A stretch of DNA of 6,758 bases from Gammaproteobacteria bacterium (lineage in GTDB: Bacteria > Pseudomonadota > Gammaproteobacteria > S012-40). How positions within the stretch are numbered: position 1 is the stretch's first letter; each line of letters opens with the position of its first letter. Below, in pieces: positions 1 through 6,382 of the stretch. The notes beneath the pieces are model-generated. The model made no database searches and was not told the origin of the DNA. It saw only the letters and a list, made by a program, of their open reading frames with translations. Where the stretch lies: assembly GCA_029864945.1 (NCBI GenBank), contig JAOTSL010000182.1, forward strand, positions 1 to 6,758. Direction: 5' to 3'. The position numbers and the translations under genes were made by a program.

Positions 1-567
1 CGTAGCGCAAATTATGCCTACCGCCCCCATTGCCCAAGTTGCTCGTCATGCAAACCTGCACGAATTCCAGTTGATCTATTCAAACCGAATCGTAATCAAA
101 AACGAGTATGGATGCGTAATAACAATATCACCATTTCTGAAGCTCCGGCCGAGTACAATGAGTCGCACTTTCAACTCTACCGTAAATACATTTCTCACAG
201 ACATACTGACGGCGAAATGGATCACGCCGATGAACAGCGTTACATCGAATTTTTGTCTAGCGATTGGTGCGATACTATTTTTTATGAATTAAAACAAAAT
301 GGCAAATTAATAGCAGTCGCCGTTACAGATAATTTAACACAAGGCCTTTCTGCGCTTTATACCTTTTTTGACCCACAATTGGCAAACAATAGCCTGGGAA
401 CACTTTCCATTTTATGGCAAATTGAAAAAGCAAAAGAATTAAATAAACCCTGGTTATATCTGGGCTACTGGATAGAAGAATCTGAAAAAATGCGCTACAA
501 GAAAAATTTTTCGCCACTCGAAATATGGGAAAATAACGAGGGGAAGATATTAGAAATTTTAAAATAA
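1..567 (+). CDS. bpt: Aspartate/glutamate leucyltransferase Bpt (N-end rule aminoacyl-tRNA-protein transferase), 5'-partial
   Basis: Bpt moves leucine from Leu-tRNA onto proteins with N-terminal Asp or Glu, marking them in the cytoplasm for ClpS/ClpAP degradation. The frame is open from base 1, giving 188 visible residues; the first Met (codon 38, base 112) is internal because conserved sequence precedes it. Visible landmarks are the family's YRPHC segment with a CxxCxxC cluster (Cys11, Cys14, Cys17), then RIPVDLFKP and the basic QKRVW. The C-terminal GNAT-like half carries LYRKYISHRHTDGEM (about 58-72), GKLIAVAVTD, ALYTFFDP, SLGTLSILWQIEKAKEL and YLGYWI, and ends near the expected place. Family members are about 235-250 residues, so some 45-60 N-terminal residues lie left of the window. 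In many gammaproteobacteria bpt is followed by infA; here it is followed by a convergent gene remnant whose stop codon touches this one. No terminator is obvious. The residue pattern makes the assignment firm. Confidence 0.95.
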   Translation, partial: RSANYAYRPHCPSCSSCKPARIPVDLFKPNRNQKRVWMRNNNITISEAPAEYNESHFQLYRKYISHRHTDGEMDHADEQRYIEFLSSDWCDTIFYELKQNGKLIAVAVTDNLTQGLSALYTFFDPQLANNSLGTLSILWQIEKAKELNKPWLYLGYWIEESEKMRYKKNFSPLEIWENNEGKILEILK

Positions 568-955
568 CTAGCTTTCGCACACCGGTAACTCAACAATAAA
601 CTCTGTGCCTTCTGTCGTTGAGCTGTCTATTTTATCTCATTAGACATTATTTTTCCTGCATCCACAGTTAAAACAAGCCTTCCGACCTGTGTACTCTTTA
701 ACTTAATTTCATGCACCAAATTAAGCGAATTTATATCTTGACCCACCGCTGCATCTAATTCAAACGGGTAAATGAGTAAGTCATCACTGCTAAATAGCTG
801 CGCCGATTTCCAACTACCTCTATTTTTACTAACGTCACCTAATGTCGCATTAATTTCAGCTAAATCATCAGATACAATTGATGGGGCTCTCAATGCACGT
901 ATGTAAAACACGTTAAAACACTACCAAATATAGGTAAAAATAAGGCAACGTTCAT
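568..955 (-). pseudogene. Remnant of a membrane sensor histidine kinase (frameshifted, catalytic core deleted)
   Basis: Three pieces on the minus strand read as parts of one gene. An ATG at 955-953 opens a hydrophobic stretch, MNVALFLPIFGSVL, typical of a first membrane helix, but the frame stops at 892-890. A second frame (open from 920, GTG at 911, to the stop at 629-627) continues with about 95 residues: IRALRAPSIVSDDLAEI, then a segment ending GRLVLTVDAGKIM, which resembles the last strand of a periplasmic sensor domain. One indel near 905-920 would join the two. In a third frame, 636-568 encodes DKIDSSTTEGTEFIVELPV plus CES and a stop. The GTEFIVELP pattern matches the G2 box and final strand of histidine kinase ATPase domains. 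Expected second helix, phosphoacceptor His, N box and G1 box are absent, so roughly 250 codons appear deleted. The kinase-tail reading is family knowledge; the sensor assignment is inference. Alternative: 911-627 is a separate small gene. Confidence 0.6.
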
Positions 956-1064
956 ATTTCCCTAATCAAAGATGAACGAGAAAGAAATTCTAATAGGCAG
1001 TTTCCTCAAGTTATTAATTTTGTTAAAATATTACCGACCTTATTTGCAGGACTAGACAATATAC

Positions 1065-1829
1065 ATGCAAAATTATTCGCCCCTAATCGCTAGTTTAATC
1101 GTTATCTTCTTTTTGTCTGGGTGCGCAAAGGAAGAAGTAGAGCATTCTCTGGAATCTGACCTAACCGGTGTGTGGCAGATTGAGCGCATTCATTCCAACC
1201 CAATTACTCAAGTATTCACCAAAACTTATTACAATGTTTATATTAGTGATGAGGATGAAAGTGTGGATATTACTCACTGCAAACAAAATGAGAATATGCA
1301 TTTTGTACGAGATGAGTCTTATTTAACCAACAATGATAATAATCAATTGCATATTGTAAGTGGAGCAATTATTGAGTCAGTTGACATACCTAATATTGTT
1401 CAGTTAACCAAAACATCAAAAAACAACTTTCTAAACGCCGGTACGATTGCTCTTAGTGTTGATACGAACAAATTTGAGCCGGTTTACACCAACTCTGGTG
1501 TATGCGCACAAAAAATAGTTAAATCAACAGATGTCGCTGGCACCTATCGCTTTAAGTTTTCTTTTCCATTTGAAAGCTCGTATATGGAAATTGATCTCGA
1601 ATACACAACAACCGACGACGTAAAAATAAATAATATTCAGTCACTCACTTTTACGTCACCGAGTCTTGCTCACGCTTATAGAAGCTACTCTCTCAAAATG
1701 CTGTCGGTAGAATCTGAATCAATATCAGTTACAGATTCCTCTGTTAAATTCGATTTTGAAATTACAACTGTAATTAAGAGTGTTTTTGCTGGCGATAAAC
1801 TTAGTGGTAGTATTCAAGTTCAGTATTAA
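1065..1829 (+). CDS. Putative lipoprotein of unknown function
   Basis: I do not recognise this 254-residue protein. Residues 7-19 form a hydrophobic signal segment ending in the lipobox L17-S18-G19-C20, so signal peptidase II cleavage and lipidation of Cys20 are expected. Ala at +2 rather than Asp suggests Lol sorting to the outer membrane. The n-region has no Lys or Arg, which is unusual, and a TAG at 1053-1055 in the same frame rules out an upstream start. The mature part begins with an acidic stretch and then LTGVWQIERI (33-42), a strand start common in small beta-barrel lipoproteins. The rest alternates polar and hydrophobic residues, suggesting a beta-rich fold. Two further cysteines, Cys72 and Cys147, could form a disulfide. 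The AGGA at 1048-1051 is far (13 nt) from the ATG, so initiation may be weak. It is convergent with the transporter operon, 33 bp away, and divergent from the kinase remnant, so neither neighbour implies a shared job. Confidence 0.8.
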   Translation: MQNYSPLIASLIVIFFLSGCAKEEVEHSLESDLTGVWQIERIHSNPITQVFTKTYYNVYISDEDESVDITHCKQNENMHFVRDESYLTNNDNNQLHIVSGAIIESVDIPNIVQLTKTSKNNFLNAGTIALSVDTNKFEPVYTNSGVCAQKIVKSTDVAGTYRFKFSFPFESSYMEIDLEYTTTDDVKINNIQSLTFTSPSLAHAYRSYSLKMLSVESESISVTDSSVKFDFEITTVIKSVFAGDKLSGSIQVQY

Positions 1830-1862
1830 CTTTTGCTCACAGCAAAGAGGCCTTCGTTTAAA

Positions 1863-3875
1863 TCAAGTTTGTGTCTGTAAAAAACAATTTATAGTATGAG
1901 TATCAGAAATACGCGTTGTTTCAGGGTACTGTGTCTTACACTTTTCCATCACTTGTGAACAACGTGGGTGAAAATAGCAACCCTGCGGCGGATTAATAGG
2001 AGATGGTGGATCACCTTCCAATTTTAACACTTCCTGTTTTGTTGCTTTATCAATTACCGGAACCGCTGACAACAATGCCTGCGTATACGGATGCTGAGGG
2101 TTTTCTAACACATCCTCAACCAGTCCTTTTTCAACAATACGACCCAAATACATCACCGCTACTTCATCTGCAAGATAAGCAACAACCGAAATATTATGAG
2201 TGATAAATAAATACGTTAAGCCAAACTCATGCTGCAATTCTTTTAACAAATTTAATATTTGTGCCTGCACGGATACATCAAGGGCACTTGTCGGCTCATC
2301 ACAAACAATTAATTGTGGATTAACAGCCAGTGCTCTAGCAACACAAATCCGCTGACGCTGGCCACCAGAAAATTCATGAGGGTAGCGATTGCGATGCTCA
2401 GGACTTAAACCCACTTGTGCGAGTAAGTCTGAAACAATTTTTTCTCTGTCTGCGGCATTGTCACCAATATTTTGGGCAATCATTCCTTCTTCAATAATAT
2501 CACCCACCATCATACGTGGATTCATGGATGAAAAAGGATCTTGAAAAATAATTTGAAAATCTTTTCGTCTTGCTCGTAATGCTTTTCTATTTAATGTGGT
2601 TAATTCAGTTTCACGAAATTTAACGTTGCCACTAGTGGGTTTTATTAATTGAAGAATACCTTTGCCTAACGTTGTTTTGCCGCAGCCGGATTCACCGACC
2701 AATGCCAGCGTTCGTCCTTTATTTACCGAAATCGACACGTCATCAACGGCATATACATATCCAGCAACACGTTTTAGTAAACCTTTATGTATAGGGAAAT
2801 GAATTTTCAGATTTTCGACATTAAGCAATATCTCATTACTATCATTCTGTAATGTCCTCTTTTGAAGGACAGGTATTTCTGAATGCAATTTTCTTTTAGG
2901 TGCACCTTCTTCATACAACAAACAGCGAACACTATGTTCTTGCTCATGCATTTTCAATGATGGCACTTGGTCTCGGCAATCATCCCAGGCATACTGACAA
3001 CGAGATGCAAACCGACATTGAGTAAACGTTTGATCAAGCGATGGCACTGTGCCGGGTATAGTCGCAAGCGCCTCATCACGCTTACTCATAGTCGGTAAGG
3101 CTTCAAATAATTTTTGACTGTAGGGATGCTGAGGATTACTAAAAAAACGATCGCGATCGGCCACTTCGACAATCTGTCCGGCATACATGACAGCAACATG
3201 ATCGACCATTTCAGAAACTACTGCCAGGTCATGCGTAATCATCAAAACCGCCATGCCTGTTTTTTTCTGTAGGTCTTTTAATAAATCCAACACTTGCGCC
3301 TGAATGGTTACATCAAGCGCGGTTGTTGGTTCATCGGCAATAAGTAGATCTGGCTCACCTGCCAAGGCAATTGCAATCATAATACGCTGCTTCATTCCAC
3401 CCGATAACTGGTGTGGATACTCATTCATTCGCTGCTTAGGGTCTGGAATACCAACAGCCTCCAGCAATTCAACAACTCTCGCTTTTGCGGCTGCACCTTT
3501 TAAATCTTTGTGTCTTTGCAAAACTTCTTCGATCTGATACCCGGCAGTCAATACTGGGTTTAATGATGTCATTGGCTCCTGAAATATCATCGCAATACGA
3601 TTGCCACGCACATTTCGCATAGCCGCCTCAGGCAGTGTTAACAAGTCTTGGCCATCAATTATCACTTCACCACTAATATTATGTGAGGCCTGACTTGGCA
3701 ACAATTGCATGAGCGATAAAGCAGTCATGGACTTACCGCAACCCGATTCACCAAGCAACGCAAATGTTTCACCTTTGCGTATAGAAAAACTAATGTCATC
3801 CACGACTGTGGTTTTTCCTGCCTGCGTATCAAACCAGGTTTTCAGGTTTTTGACTTCTAGCAATACATCACTCAT
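1863..3875 (-). CDS. Fused double-ATPase subunit of a peptide-type ABC importer (DppD-DppF / YejF-like)
   Basis: This 670-residue cytoplasmic ATPase should power the adjacent permeases. It holds two complete nucleotide-binding domains in tandem. Domain 1: Walker A GESGCGKS 42-49, Q-loop FQEP 98-101, signature LSGGMKQR 157-164, Walker B LLIADE 177-182 with TTALD, switch His215. Domain 2: Walker A GESGCGKT 394-401, FQDP 444-447, signature FSGGQRQR 502-509, Walker B LIVCDE 522-527, His560. No catalytic residue is missing in either half, so both sites look competent. Each half ends in the oligopeptide-transporter C-terminal extension (NPQHPY motif) with four cysteines: C287, C293, C300, C318 and C633, C639, C646, C664. 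This pattern binds a 4Fe-4S cluster in characterised DppD/DppF relatives. A linker of about 30 residues (321-350) joins the halves. E. coli YejF is also a fusion but shorter (529). The ATG is supported by GGAAG six bases upstream and by the normal start MSDVLLEVKNL. Last gene of the operon, 18 bp after the DppC-type permease. Substrate class (peptide, nickel, microcin, other) cannot be set from sequence. Confidence 0.95.
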   Translation of the reverse strand: MSDVLLEVKNLKTWFDTQAGKTTVVDDISFSIRKGETFALLGESGCGKSMTALSLMQLLPSQASHNISGEVIIDGQDLLTLPEAAMRNVRGNRIAMIFQEPMTSLNPVLTAGYQIEEVLQRHKDLKGAAAKARVVELLEAVGIPDPKQRMNEYPHQLSGGMKQRIMIAIALAGEPDLLIADEPTTALDVTIQAQVLDLLKDLQKKTGMAVLMITHDLAVVSEMVDHVAVMYAGQIVEVADRDRFFSNPQHPYSQKLFEALPTMSKRDEALATIPGTVPSLDQTFTQCRFASRCQYAWDDCRDQVPSLKMHEQEHSVRCLLYEEGAPKRKLHSEIPVLQKRTLQNDSNEILLNVENLKIHFPIHKGLLKRVAGYVYAVDDVSISVNKGRTLALVGESGCGKTTLGKGILQLIKPTSGNVKFRETELTTLNRKALRARRKDFQIIFQDPFSSMNPRMMVGDIIEEGMIAQNIGDNAADREKIVSDLLAQVGLSPEHRNRYPHEFSGGQRQRICVARALAVNPQLIVCDEPTSALDVSVQAQILNLLKELQHEFGLTYLFITHNISVVAYLADEVAVMYLGRIVEKGLVEDVLENPQHPYTQALLSAVPVIDKATKQEVLKLEGDPPSPINPPQGCYFHPRCSQVMEKCKTQYPETTRISDTHTINCFLQTQT

Positions 3876-3881
3876 TAACGA

Positions 3882-3886
3882 CTTCC
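3882..3886 (-). promoter_or_regulatory. Ribosome binding site of the fused ATPase gene
   Basis: GGAAG on the minus strand lies 6 nt before the ATG at 3875, inside the 18-bp gap after the permease stop codon (3896-3894). It is the only Shine-Dalgarno-like run in the gap and fixes the start. Its presence suggests the ATPase can be initiated independently rather than only by coupling. Confidence 0.6.
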
Positions 3887-3893
3887 AAATTAA

Positions 3894-5408
3894 TTATTGT
3901 TTTCTAATACGAGGATCAAAGGCATCTCGAACAGCATCAGAAAAAAGATTTGCGGATAAAACCAAAACAAACATAAAAATAAATGCCGCCAGTAAAGACC
4001 ACCACACCAATGGCTCTCGCGCCATTTCTAATCGCGCACCATTGATCAAATTACCCCAACTGTGCATGGATGGGTCAACCCCCACCCCAACATAAGACAA
4101 AACCGCTTCGGCCAACACTAAACCACTAAAATCTAACACTACGGCAATTAGTACAATATGCATAACATTTGGCTGTATGTGCCGCCAGATAATCGTAAAC
4201 GTACTCACCCCTAATGCCTGAGACGCCTGAACATAATCGACTTCTCTAAGCTTCATTGCTTCGCCACGCAGCATACGGCACAAACCTGTCCAGCTAGTTA
4301 CACCTAAAATAACACAAAGAAAAAATAATCGTATGTCGGCTCGCTCTGAATCAGTCTCAAACAAATCAGGGTTATTCGCCACATAAACCTGCATCATCAA
4401 TACAGCAGCAGCAATGAGCAAAACCCCTGGAATAGAACTTAATGTTGTATATAGATATTGTATGACATCATCTACCCAACCTTGTAGAAAGCCGGCCATA
4501 ATACCAAGCAGCACCGCAAAAGGTAACATGATAAGAGTGGTAAGTGTACCTATCACAAGGCCGGTACGTATGCTTTTTAGCGTTTGATAAAACACATCCT
4601 GGCCAACTTTATCTGTACCAAAAACATGATACGCAGGTGCGAGCTCCGTCATAGCCCCGACAAGAACACACAAGAAGCCAACCGTAAATAGTATCAAAGC
4701 CCAGGGTACGCCTCCTCTCGAGGCAGACCCGACAAAAAAAGATTTTAAGGTTAAGAAAAAATTTTCTTTTCTGTCATGGGCGACAAATAAAATGACAATC
4801 AGGCTTAATACTAGCCAAAATATAATTCCATCAATACCACCACTTATGGATTTTGATCGTATATCACCAGCCAGATCATTTTCTGGGTCCTGTAAATGCG
4901 AACCGGCGTATTTTAATCGTGGATACTCCCGTGTAAGGGATCCATCGTCATGCTCAATGGTTTCTTTTGAAAAAAGATGTGTCGCAAAAGGCGCAGAGTA
5001 AGTTTTTTCGTCCTGTGTTCTGATTTTAGTAAGTACAACATCCAAAATACTTAACACATCACCATCGTATATTGTTTCAGTCACTTGCTCTGTGGTGTTT
5101 TGGCTACTCACTGGCATCCTGAAATGCACAGAATCAATCAGCCCAATAAAAACATATACCAGTAAAAAAACCAGTGACACCATTCCCAGCTTATGCTGAA
5201 CCACTTGTCGCCAGGGAACTAGAAAATGTTCTTTTTTTGATGCGTAAATTATAAAAGCGGATATAGCAATAACAAGTAAATATATCAAAGCATCTGTCCA
5301 CAATAAAACAGGCTTCACACCACTTATTAATAGGCCTGTAATAAAAGCCGCCAACATTGAAACAGCGATATTCATAAACACAGGATGCATGGATGAACGA
5401 GCACTCAT
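3894..5408 (-). CDS. ABC importer permease, DppC/OppC type, with enlarged N-terminal region
   Basis: One of the two channel-forming inner-membrane subunits of the importer. The C-terminal ~250 residues are canonical DppC: GTDKVGQDV (264-272), helices near 283-307, 320-343 and 361-378, the EAA coupling loop from R381 to P413 (RGEAMKLREVDYVQASQALG then the RHIQPN end), a final helix 469-488 and the terminal DPRIRK. Family members are about 280-310 residues; this one is 504. The surplus is N-terminal: a hydrophobic hairpin (about 10-30 and 39-55), the usual first helix (75-91, preceded by QHKLGM), a polar segment about 92-192, and two more helices (193-210 and 233-253) flanking a basic loop. Helix parity places the 92-192 segment in the periplasm and the EAA loop in the cytoplasm. 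The start ATG overlaps the upstream permease stop (ATGA, 5408-5405), and AAGGA lies 10 nt before it. A later Met7 is possible but less well supported. Confidence 0.92.
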   Translation of the reverse strand: MSARSSMHPVFMNIAVSMLAAFITGLLISGVKPVLLWTDALIYLLVIAISAFIIYASKKEHFLVPWRQVVQHKLGMVSLVFLLVYVFIGLIDSVHFRMPVSSQNTTEQVTETIYDGDVLSILDVVLTKIRTQDEKTYSAPFATHLFSKETIEHDDGSLTREYPRLKYAGSHLQDPENDLAGDIRSKSISGGIDGIIFWLVLSLIVILFVAHDRKENFFLTLKSFFVGSASRGGVPWALILFTVGFLCVLVGAMTELAPAYHVFGTDKVGQDVFYQTLKSIRTGLVIGTLTTLIMLPFAVLLGIMAGFLQGWVDDVIQYLYTTLSSIPGVLLIAAAVLMMQVYVANNPDLFETDSERADIRLFFLCVILGVTSWTGLCRMLRGEAMKLREVDYVQASQALGVSTFTIIWRHIQPNVMHIVLIAVVLDFSGLVLAEAVLSYVGVGVDPSMHSWGNLINGARLEMAREPLVWWSLLAAFIFMFVLVLSANLFSDAVRDAFDPRIRKQ

Positions 5409-6382
5409 TGCAAACGTATCCTTGGATCTGCGATGGTATAGGAAATATCAGTCAATATCAGACCAACAATATAAAGGGCGGAACCGAGAAAAACCATCGC
5501 TCGTACAATAGCAAAATCCTGACTGTTGATTGCATCAATGGTATAACTCCCCAGCCCTGGGATTCCAAAAAATGATTCCGTAATCAAACTACCCATAAAT
5601 AATAAAGGCAACACAACCACTGCACCGGTTAAAATAGGAATCATGCCGTTACGCAAAACATGCTTATACAACACCGTAGCTTCCGACAACCCTTTTGCTC
5701 GTGCGGTTCTTACGTAATCTTTGGATATTTCTTCAAGAAAAATGGTGCGATACCATCGCGTACCGGCACCAATGCCACCGATAATACCGATCAATACCGG
5801 TAAAATCGTAAACTTAATCGCATTAGCACCAACGTCATAACCTGATATTGGCACCAAGTGTAAAACTTTTCCAATTAAATACTGACCACCGATAATATAA
5901 AACAACCCGGATACTGACATCAGCACAACACAAATAATAACACCCCATACATCAATATAAGTTGCCCTAAAAAAAGCAACAATAAGAGCAAATGTTAAGT
6001 TTGTGAGAATGCCGATAACAAATATTGGAATGGCTATTGCCAAGCTGGGCCACATACGCTGGCTAATATCATAAGAAATATCTCGACCTGCGTCAGAACG
6101 CCCAAAATCAAACGTGAAAAGTTCAATGGATTTTTTTATAAATATGGTATCGGTGAATCGTTCTACGCCCTGAGCTTCCGAATTAAAAACCATGGCTTTA
6201 TCATAGCCACGCTCTTCCTTCCACTGCTGAACTGCTTCTGGTGTTACACGCTTCATTCCCAAATGCATTCGTGCCATATCGTCAGGTGTATTGACAACAA
6301 AAAATAATAAGAATGTAATTAAATTAACACCAATTAATATCGGAATGGCGTAAAGCGTACGACGGATAATGTAATTAAGCAT
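5405..6382 (-). CDS. ABC importer permease, DppB/OppB type
   Basis: Second channel-forming inner-membrane subunit, 325 residues, the normal size for DppB. It begins with the family signature MLNYIIRRTLYAIPILIGVNLITFLLF (cut into the first helix at about 9-30), followed by a periplasmic segment with TPEAVQQWKEERGYDKA and the FDFGRS motif (91-96) that precedes the transport domain. Further helices are predicted near 113-138, 145-168, 190-206, 248-270 and 291-312. The EAA loop, which docks on the ATPase, spans about 212-248 and contains LEEISKDYVRTARAKGL. The chain ends with the typical YTIADPRIRL. Its ATG directly abuts the TAA of the upstream binding-protein gene (TAA at 6385-6383, ATG at 6382-6380), and it overlaps the next permease by 4 bp, so translational coupling is likely in both directions. 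Only a weak AAGG, 11 nt upstream, serves as ribosome site. Nothing appears truncated. Confidence 0.95.
   Translation of the reverse strand: MLNYIIRRTLYAIPILIGVNLITFLLFFVVNTPDDMARMHLGMKRVTPEAVQQWKEERGYDKAMVFNSEAQGVERFTDTIFIKKSIELFTFDFGRSDAGRDISYDISQRMWPSLAIAIPIFVIGILTNLTFALIVAFFRATYIDVWGVIICVVLMSVSGLFYIIGGQYLIGKVLHLVPISGYDVGANAIKFTILPVLIGIIGGIGAGTRWYRTIFLEEISKDYVRTARAKGLSEATVLYKHVLRNGMIPILTGAVVVLPLLFMGSLITESFFGIPGLGSYTIDAINSQDFAIVRAMVFLGSALYIVGLILTDISYTIADPRIRLQ
5419..5423 (-). promoter_or_regulatory. Ribosome binding site of the DppC-type permease
   Basis: AAGGA on the minus strand lies 10 nt before the ATG at 5408, within the end of the upstream permease gene. Together with the ATGA start/stop overlap it supports the first Met over the internal Met7. 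Confidence 0.5.

Noticed and set aside
14..292. A 92-codon plus-strand frame starting at base 14.
   Set aside because: It is a shadow of bpt, which occupies frame 1 with clear family motifs over the same bases.
905..923. A short direct repeat GTGTTTTA on the minus strand where the kinase remnant changes frame.
   Set aside because: Eight bases with a 2-base spacer could be slippage-related but is too short to call a repeat; it is only noted as the probable area of the indel.
1001..1029. A possible promoter for the lipoprotein, with a -10-like TAAAAT at 1024-1029.
   Set aside because: No convincing -35 box lies at the right distance, and such hexamers are frequent in AT-rich DNA.
972..1055. 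A 27-codon plus-strand frame, hydrophobic in the middle, in the same frame as the lipoprotein and ending 9 bases before its ATG.
   Set aside because: It has no Shine-Dalgarno sequence and very short length, and hydrophobic residues are expected from AT-rich intergenic DNA. A leader-peptide role is possible but unsupported.
1832..1846. A 6-bp inverted repeat (TTTGCT / AGCAAA, 3-base loop) between the lipoprotein and the ATPase stop codons, considered as a bidirectional terminator.
   Set aside because: The stem is short and AT-rich, and neither strand has a T-run directly after it, so a Rho-independent terminator cannot be claimed.
3709..4095. A 128-codon plus-strand frame opposite the permease/ATPase junction.
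   Set aside because: It lies antisense to two strongly supported transporter genes, and its translation shows no family features.
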